DNA of 53,805 bases from an uncultured Pelagibacteraceae bacterium (GTDB lineage Bacteria; Pseudomonadota; Alphaproteobacteria; Pelagibacterales; Pelagibacteraceae): assembly GCA_902597575.1 (NCBI GenBank), contig CACJYF010000005.1, forward strand, positions 1 to 53,805, read 5' to 3'. Shown piece after piece: positions 42,771 to 52,946 of this stretch (positions are counted from its first letter, which is position 1; each line of letters opens with the position of its first letter). The position numbers were made by a program, and so were the translations under genes. The notes beneath the pieces are model-generated. The model had not been told where the DNA came from and made no database searches. It was given only the letters and a program-made list of their open reading frames with translations.

Positions 42771-43604
42771 ATGATTATTTGGCTGGCCTCATATCCTAAG
42801 AGTGGGAATACTTGGGTCAGACTGTTCTTAAATTCATTGGTATTTACTCAAGATGCAACTGTAAATATTAATGAAATAAAAATAGGACAATTCCCAACTA
42901 GAAAATATTTTCAAAATTTTACAAAAAATACTGACGACGTAACAGAAATAATAAAGAACACGAATAATGCACAATCAAAAATAAATTTAGATAATAAGAT
43001 AAAGTTTTTTAAAACTCACAGTGCATTTTGGAAAATATCAAAATATAGTTTTACAGATGATAAAAATACAATTGGAACAATCCATATTGTAAGAGACCCA
43101 AGAAATGTTATTACGTCTATTAAAAATCATTATAATCATGAAAGTTATGAAAAAGCTCTTAAATTTATAAAAGATGAAGATAACACGATTGGAGTAAGAG
43201 GATCTAAAAGGGGAGAGGATTTACCAACAATAGTTTCATCTTGGAAATTTCACTATAATTCTTGGAAAAGCATTACTTCTTTTAAAAGTAAATATATTTT
43301 AATAAAATATGAAAATTTAATTAATAACCCCATTGATGAATTTAGAAAAATTGCAGAATTTATAAAAGAAATAGCTCCAATTAAATTTGATAAAAAAAAT
43401 ATTTTAAAAGCCATTGAAAATACAAGTTTTGAAAACTTAAAAAAACAAGAGGATTCAAGAGGGTTTAAAGAAGCTCCAAAAAATAATAATAAATTTTTTC
43501 ATCTAGGACCCAAAAATAATTGGAGAGATTTATTGGATAAAAGTATTAAAGATGAGATTGAAGTTAGTTTTAAAAATGAGATGAAAGATTTGGGTTATTT
43601 ATAA
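42771..43604 (+). CDS. sulfotransferase (tandem copy 2)
   Basis: Full-length paralog of the preceding gene with the same PAPS-binding motifs. Confidence 0.88.
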   Translation: MIIWLASYPKSGNTWVRLFLNSLVFTQDATVNINEIKIGQFPTRKYFQNFTKNTDDVTEIIKNTNNAQSKINLDNKIKFFKTHSAFWKISKYSFTDDKNTIGTIHIVRDPRNVITSIKNHYNHESYEKALKFIKDEDNTIGVRGSKRGEDLPTIVSSWKFHYNSWKSITSFKSKYILIKYENLINNPIDEFRKIAEFIKEIAPIKFDKKNILKAIENTSFENLKKQEDSRGFKEAPKNNNKFFHLGPKNNWRDLLDKSIKDEIEVSFKNEMKDLGYL

Positions 43605-44972
43605 AATAAATTTAGACAAATCAGTATCTTTAACAAGATTATCCAGATTTTTGTTTATATAATTCTTATCAATAGTAATTTTTTCTCCAGATCTGTCTGT
43701 TGCAGTAAAGCTGATTTCATCTAAAATTTTTTCAATAATCGTGTGTAATCTTCTTGCTCCAATATTTTCAACTGTGGCATTTACTTCTGAAGCAATGTTA
43801 GCTATTGCATCTATCCCATCTTCAGAAAATTCCAGTTCAACGTTTTCAGTTTTTAAGAGAGCAACATATTGTTTTATTAAACTGTAATCAGGTTCTTTTA
43901 AAATTCTTTTAAAATCCTCACTTGTTAAAGCTTCCAATTCAACTCTTATAGGTAATCGTCCTTGCAATTCAGGCAATAAATCTGATGGTTTAGCAAGTTG
44001 AAATGCACCAGAGGCAATAAATAAAATATGATCTGTTTTAATTGGGCCATATTTAGTATTTACTGTGGTTCCTTCTATCAAGGGTAACAGGTCTCTTTGC
44101 ACACCTTCTCTTGATACATCACCGCCAACTCTATCTGTTCTTCCAGAAATTTTGTCGATTTCATCTAAAAAGACTATACCATTATTTTCAGTTGAAACTT
44201 TTGCAGCTTTAATAATTTTATCCTGTTCAATTAATTTATCAGATTCGTCGTTAATTAAAATTTCATGGGACTCTTTTACAGTCATTTTTTTCTTTTTTTC
44301 TTTAGCACCCATTGATTTTCCAAGCATTTCACCAATATTAATCATTCCTACATTTGCTCCAGGCATTCCAGGAATCTCAAAAGAAGTTGAATTAGATCCT
44401 GTATCACTTACTGCAATTTCAATTTCATTATCATCCAGATCACCATTTCTTAATCTTTGTCTAAAGCTCTCTCTTGTTGCAGCACTTGCTTTTTTCCCAA
44501 CTAAAGCATCTAAAACTTTTTCTTCTGCGAGTTTTTGTGCCTTAGTCTTTACTTCTTTCCTTTTTTTTATTTTTTCCATTGAAATTGCTATTTCAACTAG
44601 ATCTCTAACTATTTGTTCAACATCTCTGCCAACATATCCTACCTCTGTAAACCTTGTTGCTTCGACTTTGACAAATGGAGCTTCAGCTAGTTTGGATAAT
44701 CTTCTTGATATTTCAGTTTTTCCTACTCCAGTTGGACCGATCATTAGAATATTTTTAGGTAAAACTTCATTCTTCATTTCACCTTTAAGAGCCTGTCTTC
44801 TCCATCTGTTTCTTAATGCAACTGCGACTGCTTTTTTTGCTTTATTTTGCCCGACAACAAATCTGTCTAATTCAGATACAATTTCTCTCGGGGAAAGAGA
44901 ACTACCTAAAAACTCCTCTTGTGAGCCTTTTTTATCTGTTGGATGTAGTTGTGTAACGTTTGATTTATCCAT
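43599..44972 (-). CDS. hslU: HslU ATPase subunit of HslUV protease
   Basis: '[34 protein letters not shown]', '[48 protein letters not shown]'. Confidence 0.97.
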   Translation of the reverse strand: MDKSNVTQLHPTDKKGSQEEFLGSSLSPREIVSELDRFVVGQNKAKKAVAVALRNRWRRQALKGEMKNEVLPKNILMIGPTGVGKTEISRRLSKLAEAPFVKVEATRFTEVGYVGRDVEQIVRDLVEIAISMEKIKKRKEVKTKAQKLAEEKVLDALVGKKASAATRESFRQRLRNGDLDDNEIEIAVSDTGSNSTSFEIPGMPGANVGMINIGEMLGKSMGAKEKKKKMTVKESHEILINDESDKLIEQDKIIKAAKVSTENNGIVFLDEIDKISGRTDRVGGDVSREGVQRDLLPLIEGTTVNTKYGPIKTDHILFIASGAFQLAKPSDLLPELQGRLPIRVELEALTSEDFKRILKEPDYSLIKQYVALLKTENVELEFSEDGIDAIANIASEVNATVENIGARRLHTIIEKILDEISFTATDRSGEKITIDKNYINKNLDNLVKDTDLSKFIL

Positions 44973-45487
44973 TATATTTTTTCAATTTTAACATTATTGT
45001 TAGTGAAAACACAAATTTCTGCTGCGACTTCAATTGCTTTTTTTGCAACTTGCTCAGCATTCATTTCAGTTCCAATTAAAACCTTTCCTGCTGCTAGTGC
45101 ATAGTTTCCCCCAGAACCAATACCAATTACATCTCCTTCAGGTTCTAAAACATCCCCTGTACCAGAGATTATATAACTATTTTCTTTATCACCTATTGCC
45201 ATTAATGCTTCAAGTCTTCTTAAATATTTATCGGTTCGCCAATCTTTTGCTAATTCGACTGCTGCTCTGGATAAATTTCCAGCGTGCTTTTCTAATTTTG
45301 CTTCTAGTCTTTCAAATAAAGTCAAGGCATCTGCTGTGGATCCTGCAAATCCTGCTACCACACCTCTCTTATCAATTTTTCTTACTTTTGAGGCAGTACT
45401 TTTTACGACAGTATTTCCCATACTTACTTGCCCGTCCCCTGCAACTACTACTTCTTTGTTTTTTCTCACTAATACTATAGTTGTCAT
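44972..45487 (-). CDS. hslV: HslV peptidase subunit of HslUV protease
   Basis: '[28 protein letters not shown]', '[12 protein letters not shown]'. Confidence 0.97.
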   Translation of the reverse strand: MTTIVLVRKNKEVVVAGDGQVSMGNTVVKSTASKVRKIDKRGVVAGFAGSTADALTLFERLEAKLEKHAGNLSRAAVELAKDWRTDKYLRRLEALMAIGDKENSYIISGTGDVLEPEGDVIGIGSGGNYALAAGKVLIGTEMNAEQVAKKAIEVAAEICVFTNNNVKIEKI

Positions 45488-45492
45488 AGCTT

Positions 45493-45522
45493 ATAAATGG
45501 ATACTAATTTTGATACTTCAAG
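45493..45522 (-). promoter_or_regulatory. candidate sigma-32 promoter of hslVU
   Basis: Minus strand: CTTGAA (45522-45517), N16, CCATTTAT (45500-45493); -35 matches well, -10 is a partial match. Confidence 0.4.
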
Positions 45523-45578
45523 CCCAAGTTTAGTATTATTGCCATAATTGAATAATATATGTATATCTCTTTTAAATT

Positions 45579-46169
45579 ATGAAGCGCAAAGGTAAAATTA
45601 ATCGAAAAACTAAAGAGACCAGCATCAGTGTTGATTTAAATATTGATGGAAAAGGTAAATATAAAATTGATACAGGCATAGGTTTTTTAAATCACATGTT
45701 AGAACAGTTATCTAAACATTCCTCTATTGACATGACTATCAAAGCCAAAGGGGATACTCATATAGATCTTCACCACACCACTGAAGATACGGGTATTGCG
45801 ATAGGTGAGGCTCTGAAGAAAGCTTTGAAAAAATCCGTTGGTATTAGAAGATATGCTCATGCAATGATACCTATGGATGAAACCTTATCGCGTGTAGCTC
45901 TTGATATTTCTAATAGACCTTACTTGATTTGGAATGTTAATCTTAAAGTAGAAAAACTAGGGGAAATGGATACTGAACTCTTTAAAGAATGGTTTCAAGC
46001 ATTTTCACAAGCTGCTGGAATTACTTTACACGTCGAGAATATTTATGGTGATAACAGTCACCACATAATAGAGTCTTGTTTCAAAGGTTTAGCAAGATCA
46101 TTACGAGCCGCATTAGAAATAGATCCAAGGAATAAAAAAACAGTTCCTTCTACAAAGGGTTCTTTATAA
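45579..46169 (+). CDS. hisB: imidazoleglycerol-phosphate dehydratase
   Basis: '[49 protein letters not shown]'. Confidence 0.96.
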   Translation: MKRKGKINRKTKETSISVDLNIDGKGKYKIDTGIGFLNHMLEQLSKHSSIDMTIKAKGDTHIDLHHTTEDTGIAIGEALKKALKKSVGIRRYAHAMIPMDETLSRVALDISNRPYLIWNVNLKVEKLGEMDTELFKEWFQAFSQAAGITLHVENIYGDNSHHIIESCFKGLARSLRAALEIDPRNKKTVPSTKGSL

Positions 46170-46174
46170 GTTTA

Positions 46175-46801
46175 ATGAAAGTCACAATTGTTGATTATAA
46201 TTCGGGTAATATTAGCTCGGTGATAAACTCTTTTAAAGAAGTTGCCAAAGACAAAGTGAATATTGAGGTTGCTTCAGATTTAGGAAAGATTAAATCGAGT
46301 GATAAATTAGTTTTACCAGGACAGGGCTCATTTAAAAGTTGTGTAGATGCTCTAAATAAAATTGATGGTTTAACGGAAGCTCTAAACGAATTTGCAATAA
46401 ATAATAAAAAACCTCTTCTTGGAATTTGTGTTGGTTTACAAATGTTTGCTGATGTTGGGTATGAAGAAACCGAAACGAAAGGATTAGGATGGATTTCGGG
46501 TAAAGTTTCTAAAATAGATAACCAAAATGGTAAATTTAAACTTCCTCACATTGGGTGGAACCAGATAAATATTGCAAAGGATAGTAAACTTTTTAAAGAT
46601 ATTGAAAATAACTCACATATGTATTTTGTACACAGTTACGAATTTGTACCTAATGATAAAAATGTAATTTCAGCAACAACAGATTATTCTTCACTCATTG
46701 TTTGTTCAGTCGAGAAGGAAAATATTTTTGGAACTCAATTTCACCCTGAAAAAAGTGATAAAATTGGACTGAAAATTATTGATAATTTTTTAAGTTTATA
46801 A
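46175..46801 (+). CDS. hisH: imidazole glycerol phosphate synthase subunit HisH
   Basis: 'VDYNSGNISSV', 'LPGQGSF', 'LLGICVGLQMFADVGYEE', 'GTQFHPEKS'. Confidence 0.95.
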   Translation: MKVTIVDYNSGNISSVINSFKEVAKDKVNIEVASDLGKIKSSDKLVLPGQGSFKSCVDALNKIDGLTEALNEFAINNKKPLLGICVGLQMFADVGYEETETKGLGWISGKVSKIDNQNGKFKLPHIGWNQINIAKDSKLFKDIENNSHMYFVHSYEFVPNDKNVISATTDYSSLIVCSVEKENIFGTQFHPEKSDKIGLKIIDNFLSL

Positions 46802-46837
46802 ATTGAAACGTTCACAGAATTTTGTTAATATAAATTA

Positions 46838-47236
46838 ATGAAATTATCTTTAAAAACTTTAATTTTACTCGCATCAATTATATTCACTTTTAATATTGCT
46901 AATGCCGATAGTTGGTCCACTAATTCTTTGGGCATAACATCTGGTACACTTGGTGGTCAATCTTTCTCATCGTCAACTAATTCACTTGGAATTACATCAG
47001 GTTCAATTGGGAGCGAAACATTTTCCTATTCGACTAATTCTTTAGGTATTACATCTGGAAGTGTGGGTGGTCAATCTTTCTCATCGTCAACTAATTCACT
47101 TGGAATTACATCAGGTTCGATTGGGAGCGAAACATTTTCTTATTCGACTAATTCTTTAGGTATTACATCTGGAAGTGTGGGCGGCAATTCTTTTTCTTGC
47201 TCAACAAATTCACTTGGAATTACTACTTGTTATTAA
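46838..47236 (+). CDS. secreted tandem-repeat protein (19-aa STNSLGITSGS repeats), family not recognised
   Basis: Signal peptide 'MKLSLKTLILLASIIFTFNIANA' then five full 19-aa repeats plus a partial sixth; flanked closely by hisH and hisA on the same strand. Confidence 0.85.
   Translation: MKLSLKTLILLASIIFTFNIANADSWSTNSLGITSGTLGGQSFSSSTNSLGITSGSIGSETFSYSTNSLGITSGSVGGQSFSSSTNSLGITSGSIGSETFSYSTNSLGITSGSVGGNSFSCSTNSLGITTCY
46916..47233 (+). repeat. in-frame 57-nt tandem repeats (5 full plus 1 partial), with a 114-nt higher-order unit
   Basis: Units: 46916-46972, 46973-47029, 47030-47086, 47087-47143, 47144-47200, partial 47201-47233. The pair 46973-47086 is repeated at 47087-47200. Confidence 0.92.
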
Positions 47237-47280
47237 GAATTAATTAAATTTAAATATTTAGTTAATCAAATAATTCAAAA

Positions 47281-47997
47281 ATGAAAATATTTCCTGCAAT
47301 AGATATTAAAGATAAAAAGTGTGTAAGATTAGTTAAAGGAAATTTTCATAATAAAACCGAGTATGAACTTTCTCCAGTTGAACAAGCAAGGAAATATAAA
47401 GATTATGGATTTAAAAATTTACACATAGTTGATTTAGATGGAGCTTTAACTGGTGAGACAGTAAATTTAGACATCATCAAAGGTATAGTTGGTAAATTTA
47501 ATTTAAAAGTCGAGATAGGTGGTGGAATTAGAAATTTTGATAGTATCCAAAAATACGTCGATGCAGGTGCTGAGAAAGTAATTTTAGGAAGTGCTGCAAT
47601 AAAAGATAAAAACTTTCTAAAAGATGCTTGTCAAAAATTTCCTGATAAAATTGCTTTAGGTTTAGATGCAAAAGATGGATATTTATCGGTTTCAGGTTGG
47701 AAAGAAAATTCAAATCAATTAACTTTAGATTATTTAAAAGAAGTTAACGAATATGGTGTTAATAGATTAATTTATACGGATATAAATCGAGATGGTATGA
47801 AACAAAGCCCAAATTTTGATGAAACATCAAGAGTTGCAGAGATATCAAATTGTCCAGTAGTTATATCAGGTGGAGTTTCATCAATAGATGATATTAAAAA
47901 AGCCAAAACTTTGAATAATATTGAAGGTGTAATAGTAGGAAAAGCTATTTATGATGGAGATATTAAGTTAGATGAATTAGTAAAAGAAGATGCTTAA
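47281..47997 (+). CDS. hisA: HisA phosphoribosylformimino-5-aminoimidazole carboxamide ribotide isomerase
   Basis: '[18 protein letters not shown]', 'EIGGGIRN', 'VVISGGVSS'. Confidence 0.96.
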   Translation: MKIFPAIDIKDKKCVRLVKGNFHNKTEYELSPVEQARKYKDYGFKNLHIVDLDGALTGETVNLDIIKGIVGKFNLKVEIGGGIRNFDSIQKYVDAGAEKVILGSAAIKDKNFLKDACQKFPDKIALGLDAKDGYLSVSGWKENSNQLTLDYLKEVNEYGVNRLIYTDINRDGMKQSPNFDETSRVAEISNCPVVISGGVSSIDDIKKAKTLNNIEGVIVGKAIYDGDIKLDELVKEDA

Positions 47998-48745
47998 AAA
48001 TAGAATTATCCCTTGTTTAGATGTTAAAAATGGTCGTGTAGTTAAAGGTATTAACTTCGTTGAATTGAAAGATGCTGGGGATCCAGTTGAGCAAGCAAAG
48101 ATTTACTCTGATGGTGGAGCAGATGAAATATGTTTTTTAGATATTACTGCCTCAAACGAAAATAGAGATACAATTTATGATGTAGTTGAGAGAACATCAA
48201 AAAAATGTTTTGTCCCTCTAACTGTTGGTGGAGGAGTAAGAAGTATAAATGATATTAATAAATTATTAAATTGTGGTGCTGATAAAGTATCTATTAATAC
48301 CGCAGCTGTTGAAAATCCAAAAGTTGTTTTAGATAGTTCAAAAAAGTTTGGATCTCAATGCATTGTTGTAGCTATTGATGCAAAAAAAAATGGAGATAAG
48401 TGGGAAGTCTTTACACATGGGGGAAGAAATAATAGTGAAATTGATGTGTTAGAGTATGCAAAAAATATGGAAGATAGTGGGGCAGGAGAATTACTTGTAA
48501 CATCAATGGATAGAGATGGAACACAAATAGGTTATGACGTGGATTTGATGAATAAAATTGCATCAAAAGTAAACATACCTTTAATTGCCTCAGGAGGTGT
48601 TGGTAATCTAGATCATTTGGTTGATGGAATTAAGTTAGGAAATGCAAGTGCAGTTTTAGCTGCCTCAATATTTCACTATGGAAAACATTCAGTGCGAGAG
48701 GCTAAGGAATATTTGGACTCAAAAGGAATTCCTGTTAGAATTTAG
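47990..48745 (+). CDS. hisF: imidazole glycerol phosphate synthase subunit HisF
   Basis: '[19 protein letters not shown]', '[12 protein letters not shown]', 'LIASGGVGN'. Confidence 0.97.
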   Translation: MLKNRIIPCLDVKNGRVVKGINFVELKDAGDPVEQAKIYSDGGADEICFLDITASNENRDTIYDVVERTSKKCFVPLTVGGGVRSINDINKLLNCGADKVSINTAAVENPKVVLDSSKKFGSQCIVVAIDAKKNGDKWEVFTHGGRNNSEIDVLEYAKNMEDSGAGELLVTSMDRDGTQIGYDVDLMNKIASKVNIPLIASGGVGNLDHLVDGIKLGNASAVLAASIFHYGKHSVREAKEYLDSKGIPVRI

Positions 48746-48746
48746 T

Positions 48747-49019
48747 ATGCTAAGTACTCTAGAAAACTTATTTAAACTAGCCCGTGAAAGAAAAGAAAGA
48801 CCAGTTGATGGATCTTATACCAACAGATTATTATCAGATAAATCTTTAAGCAAATCAAAAGTTTTAGAGGAAATAAATGAGTTGATTGAGGCAGCAGATA
48901 AGGACACTAATAAAATTCATGAGGCTGCTGATGTATTTTATCATTTGATAATTTATCTTGAGGCGCATAATATTAAAATTGAAGATATAGAAAAAGAACT
49001 AGAAAAAAGAAGAAAATAA
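48747..49019 (+). CDS. hisE: phosphoribosyl-ATP pyrophosphatase
   Basis: MLSTLENLFKLARERKERPVDGSYTNRLL...VLEEINELIEAADK...HEAADVFYHLIIYL. ATG at 48747. Confidence 0.92.
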   Translation: MLSTLENLFKLARERKERPVDGSYTNRLLSDKSLSKSKVLEEINELIEAADKDTNKIHEAADVFYHLIIYLEAHNIKIEDIEKELEKRRK

Positions 49020-49020
49020 A

Positions 49021-49362
49021 ATGAGTAAGATTAAAATTGTTTTAGTCTTTTTATTGTGTTTTGGTCTTTATAAAGGCTATGTTTCTTTTTCTGAATTTGA
49101 AATAGGAGTTTCCAATCGAGTTGCAGAGCTAGAATGGAATGAAGATATAGAAAAAGAAGGAGAAGTCATAGCACTTTTGATGTATTTAGGCGATCCATTA
49201 GAATTAAAAGAACATTTGTTAGTTGAAAAAGAGTCCAAATGTTTAGAAATGAAGCAGATAGCGGAGGAAACATCTTTTGCATATTATGAATGTGCTGTTG
49301 TTGACGCTAATTTAAAAGGTGGAAAAATTATTAGTATAAATGCAGAGTTAGAGATTTTATAA
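49021..49362 (+). CDS. small membrane-anchored protein of unknown function
   Basis: 113-aa ORF with N-terminal hydrophobic segment; tightly spaced between hisE and the HIT gene. Confidence 0.65.
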   Translation: MSKIKIVLVFLLCFGLYKGYVSFSEFEIGVSNRVAELEWNEDIEKEGEVIALLMYLGDPLELKEHLLVEKESKCLEMKQIAEETSFAYYECAVVDANLKGGKIISINAELEIL

Positions 49363-49727
49363 TGACTTATGATAATAATAATATTTTCGCAAAAATTTTA
49401 AGAAATGAAATTCCTTGTAAAAAAATTTATGAGGACAAGTTTGTCTTATCTTTTTATGATATCAATCCACAAAAGAAAATTCATGCACTTGTTATACCAA
49501 AAGGAAAATACATTGATTTAGATGATTTTGCGATTAATGCATCTAATGATGAAATTGTAGGATTGATAAAAGGCATAAATATAGTTGCTAAAAAATTAAA
49601 TATTTCTGTCGATACTGGAAAAGGTTACAGGGCACTCGCAAATATAAGCGAGCATGGCGGACAAGAAGTACCTCACTTACACTTTCATTTATTTGGGGGC
49701 GAGATTGTCGGTAAAATGGTCCAATGA
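49362..49727 (+). CDS. HIT-family (HinT-like) protein
   Basis: 'IFAKILRNEIPCKKIYEDKFVLSFYDINPQKKIHALVIPK', 'GGQEVPHLHFHLFGG' (HxHxH). Confidence 0.94.
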   Translation: MTYDNNNIFAKILRNEIPCKKIYEDKFVLSFYDINPQKKIHALVIPKGKYIDLDDFAINASNDEIVGLIKGINIVAKKLNISVDTGKGYRALANISEHGGQEVPHLHFHLFGGEIVGKMVQ

Positions 49728-50227
49728 GCTTAAAAGTTAAAAGAAACTATCTAGAGATTTATTCAATTGATGATTTAATTGATGTAAAAATCACACCAAA
49801 AGAATTTAAAATAGAGCTAACTGATCCACCAAACTTTCAACTAAATAAGTTTTTTTACAAAGGCATAGGCAGAAATCATCGTTGGACTGACAGATTGTCA
49901 TGGAGTGATAATCAGTGGATAAGTTATACAACAAATAAAAATCTTAAAACTTATATTTTAAAAACCGATAATGATCTTGTTGGTTATTTTGAGTTAATTT
50001 TTCATAAAAATGATAATGAGGTCGAAATAGCTTACCTTGGGTTATTAGAAGAATATCAAAATAAAAAACTTGGATCATATTTATTGTCTATTGCAATTAA
50101 AGAATCTTTTTCACAAAAGCCCAAAAGAGTGTGGGTACATACCTGTTCTTTAGATCATAAAAATGCTTTAAACAACTATTTATCTCGAGGTATGAAGGTT
50201 TTTATGACAGAGACGATACATATTTAG
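49724..50227 (+). CDS. GNAT-family N-acetyltransferase
   Basis: 'VEIAYLGLLEEYQNKKLGSYLLSIAIKESF', 'VWVHTCSLDHKNALNNYLSRGMKVF'. Confidence 0.85.
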   Translation: MSLKVKRNYLEIYSIDDLIDVKITPKEFKIELTDPPNFQLNKFFYKGIGRNHRWTDRLSWSDNQWISYTTNKNLKTYILKTDNDLVGYFELIFHKNDNEVEIAYLGLLEEYQNKKLGSYLLSIAIKESFSQKPKRVWVHTCSLDHKNALNNYLSRGMKVFMTETIHI

Positions 50228-50240
50228 ATATTATTAATTT

Positions 50241-50792
50241 TTAGTCAGAACTTGGTAGTTCAAATTTTTTTGTTTCAATTTTTTGATTGATCAAAATAGA
50301 AGATAAAAAAACAATATTAAGATTTTGATATAAATCTACTGTTTGCCAACCCTTTAAATTTAGTGTTTTTTTATCAAAAAAAAGGTTTATTTCATTTTCA
50401 TCTTTAAAAAATTTGAAAGCCACAATATTTTTATCTGAGTAATAACTTTCCGATTTACTGATCGTGTTTAATAAAAATTTTTTATCTAATATAAGATCTA
50501 GAGAAGTTTTTTTTAGAGGATATATATAATAACTGGAAATAGTCTTAATTACGAAAGATGATCCGTTGGAGACTAAAATTTTTTTATTACTTAAGTCATA
50601 CTCACAAAAAATTTTCTTTGGGTATTGTAGAATACATTTTCCTTTTTCAATTTTATCATTTATGTTCTGTTCAAAATTAAAAGATATATTTTCTATAAAA
50701 TTAAGTTTCTTAATTATATTCTTTTTAATTGAGGCTGAACTCTGATTTGAAAAAAAAAAAAATATTATTAAAAAAAGGAAAATATTTTTCAT
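50241..50792 (-). CDS. lolA: outer-membrane lipoprotein carrier LolA-like protein
   Basis: Signal peptide; 'ISFNFEQNINDKIEKGKCILQYPKKIFCEYDLSNKKILVSNG'; downstream of ftsK. Confidence 0.8.
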   Translation of the reverse strand: MKNIFLFLIIFFFFSNQSSASIKKNIIKKLNFIENISFNFEQNINDKIEKGKCILQYPKKIFCEYDLSNKKILVSNGSSFVIKTISSYYIYPLKKTSLDLILDKKFLLNTISKSESYYSDKNIVAFKFFKDENEINLFFDKKTLNLKGWQTVDLYQNLNIVFLSSILINQKIETKKFELPSSD

Positions 50793-52915
50793 TTCAAAAC
50801 ATCTCGTTTTCCGACATGATTAGCTTTACTCACAATTCCCTCTGCTTCCATCATATCAACAATTCTTGCTGCTCGATTATATCCAATCTGTAATTTTCTT
50901 TGTAGAAATGATGTCGAAGCTTTACCTTCTGATCTTATAATTTCTATAGCTTCATTGTATAATTCATCTTTGTCCCCCTGATTCTTTGAATTCTCAACCA
51001 TTTCTTTTTCATCAACAAAATTTAAAATTTCATCAATGTAATCAGGTTCTGCTTGGGACCTTAAATAATTGTTTATTTTTTCGATTTCTTTTTCAGAAAC
51101 ATATGGTGCATGAATTCTCACAACTTTATTTGCAGACGACATAAACAGCATATCTCCTTTGCCTAACAATTGTTCCGCACCTTGTTCACCCAAAATTGTT
51201 CTACTATCTATTTTTGAAGTTACTTGAAAAGAAATACGAGTTGGGAAATTTGCTTTAATAGTTCCCGTTATAACGTCAACACTTGGTCTTTGGGTTGCCA
51301 TTATTATATGAATACCAGCTGCTCTAGCCATTTGAGACAATTTTTGTATATAATTTTCTATCTCTTTTCCAGCAACTAACATTAGGTCAGACATTTCATC
51401 GACAACAACCACAATATAAGGCATTGGAAGTTTATGTTTTGAATTATATCCATCAATATTTCTTACGCCCTCTTTAGTCATCAATCTGTATCTGCTTTCC
51501 ATTTCTTTAACTACCCAACCCAGCACTGAGGCTGCTTTTTTTGCTTCAGTGATTACAGGACAGAGTAAATGAGGCACACCCTCATAAGTAGATAGTTCAA
51601 GCATTTTTGGATCAATTAAGATAAATTTACATTTATCAGGATGGTGTCGGTAAAGTAATGAGAGAATAATTGTATTTATACAAACTGATTTTCCTGATCC
51701 TGTGGTACCGGCAATTAATAGGTGAGGCATTGATGTTAAGTCTCTCAAGATTGGTTCTCCAGAAATATTTTTACCTAATGCGATCGGTAATTTTATTTCT
51801 TTTTTTTTAAAATTTAAGCTATTGAGAATTTCGCTTAAATAAACATTCTCTCTTTGCATATTTGGCAACTCTATGCCGATAGTATTACTGCCGGGGACAG
51901 TAGATATTCTTGCAGATTCTGAACTTGTATTTCTTGCAATATCATCTGAAAGATTTACAATTTTTGAAACTTTTACCCCTGCAGCTGGCTCAAACTCATT
52001 TAAGGTAACAACTGGCCCGTGACTTACTTTTTTTATTTTACCGTTTACACCAAAATCTAAAAGTATTTTTTCTAGGAACGTTGGGTCTATTGTATCGTCT
52101 TTGCTAAATTTTTTTCTCTCATTATTTGAGGGAGTTTTAAGCAATTCTAAAGAGGGTAATTTATAATTATTTTTATCATTTGGGAGAGAGTTTTCAGCTT
52201 TTATGAACGGCAAATCCTTCTGAATCAAACTCTTTATTTCATCTTGAGGTATATATTCTTTGATAATTTCATTTTTGTTAGTATAGTTTTCTTCTCGTCT
52301 GTTAAACAAAATACTATAAATTTTTTTGATAATTTCAAAAAATTTTTTAATATTAAAGTTTATACTTATTAAAAACAGAAAAAAGATAACTAAAACTAAA
52401 GTATAGTAAGAAATTAATTCATTAGATTTTATGAATGAATTTAAAAAAGTACCATTTAGGTATTTACCTATGAAACCTCCATTGCCATTTATATAAAGAT
52501 CAAAAGAGTCTGAATAAAAATAGCTAAAAAAAAGTGAGCCGACAATGCAATAAACAATAATAAAGAATAAGTTTTCTAAAAATAAAAGGATTTCTTTTTT
52601 TCTAAAAATACTAATTCCAGTTAAAGTAAACGTTATGGGTATTAAAAAAGAAATAAGACCTACAGATTGAAAAAAAAGATCCGAGGTATAACTCCCTTGA
52701 AAACCTAGAAAATTTTTAATTTCTAAATTCTCAGGAAATATAAAATTTGGATCCTCTGGTGAATGAGATATTAGAGCCAGAAAAAGAAAAACACCTAAAA
52801 TTGTAATGATTATTCCTGAGATCTCTATTAATCTCTTAGTGATAAAAATTAGTATTGAATTACCAAGTTTTTTTATATCCATAGCAGGTGAATCAAATAT
52901 ATATCTTTGTATCAT
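50789..52915 (-). CDS. ftsK: DNA translocase FtsK/SpoIIIE
   Basis: N-terminal TM helices; 'LPHLLIAGTTGSGKSVCINTIILSLLYRHHPDKCKFILIDPKMLELSTYEGVPHLL'; C-terminal gamma-type winged helix 'IRSEGKASTSFLQRKLQIGYNRAARIVDMMEAEGIV'. Confidence 0.96.
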   Translation of the reverse strand: MIQRYIFDSPAMDIKKLGNSILIFITKRLIEISGIIITILGVFLFLALISHSPEDPNFIFPENLEIKNFLGFQGSYTSDLFFQSVGLISFLIPITFTLTGISIFRKKEILLFLENLFFIIVYCIVGSLFFSYFYSDSFDLYINGNGGFIGKYLNGTFLNSFIKSNELISYYTLVLVIFFLFLISINFNIKKFFEIIKKIYSILFNRREENYTNKNEIIKEYIPQDEIKSLIQKDLPFIKAENSLPNDKNNYKLPSLELLKTPSNNERKKFSKDDTIDPTFLEKILLDFGVNGKIKKVSHGPVVTLNEFEPAAGVKVSKIVNLSDDIARNTSSESARISTVPGSNTIGIELPNMQRENVYLSEILNSLNFKKKEIKLPIALGKNISGEPILRDLTSMPHLLIAGTTGSGKSVCINTIILSLLYRHHPDKCKFILIDPKMLELSTYEGVPHLLCPVITEAKKAASVLGWVVKEMESRYRLMTKEGVRNIDGYNSKHKLPMPYIVVVVDEMSDLMLVAGKEIENYIQKLSQMARAAGIHIIMATQRPSVDVITGTIKANFPTRISFQVTSKIDSRTILGEQGAEQLLGKGDMLFMSSANKVVRIHAPYVSEKEIEKINNYLRSQAEPDYIDEILNFVDEKEMVENSKNQGDKDELYNEAIEIIRSEGKASTSFLQRKLQIGYNRAARIVDMMEAEGIVSKANHVGKRDVLK

Positions 52916-52946
52916 CTAATTTTTGTTGTTAAAATTAAAATTTATT

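Noticed and set aside
44065-44991. 308-aa plus-strand ORF
   Set aside because: Fully antisense to hslU, a certain gene; Ser/Leu/Phe-rich translation typical of antisense frames.
45034-45480. 148-aa plus-strand ORF
   Set aside because: Antisense to hslV; Leu/Gln-rich artefact translation.
46916-47233. CRISPR-like periodic repeats
   Set aside because: 57-nt units are contiguous, in frame and encode a periodic protein; no unique spacers.
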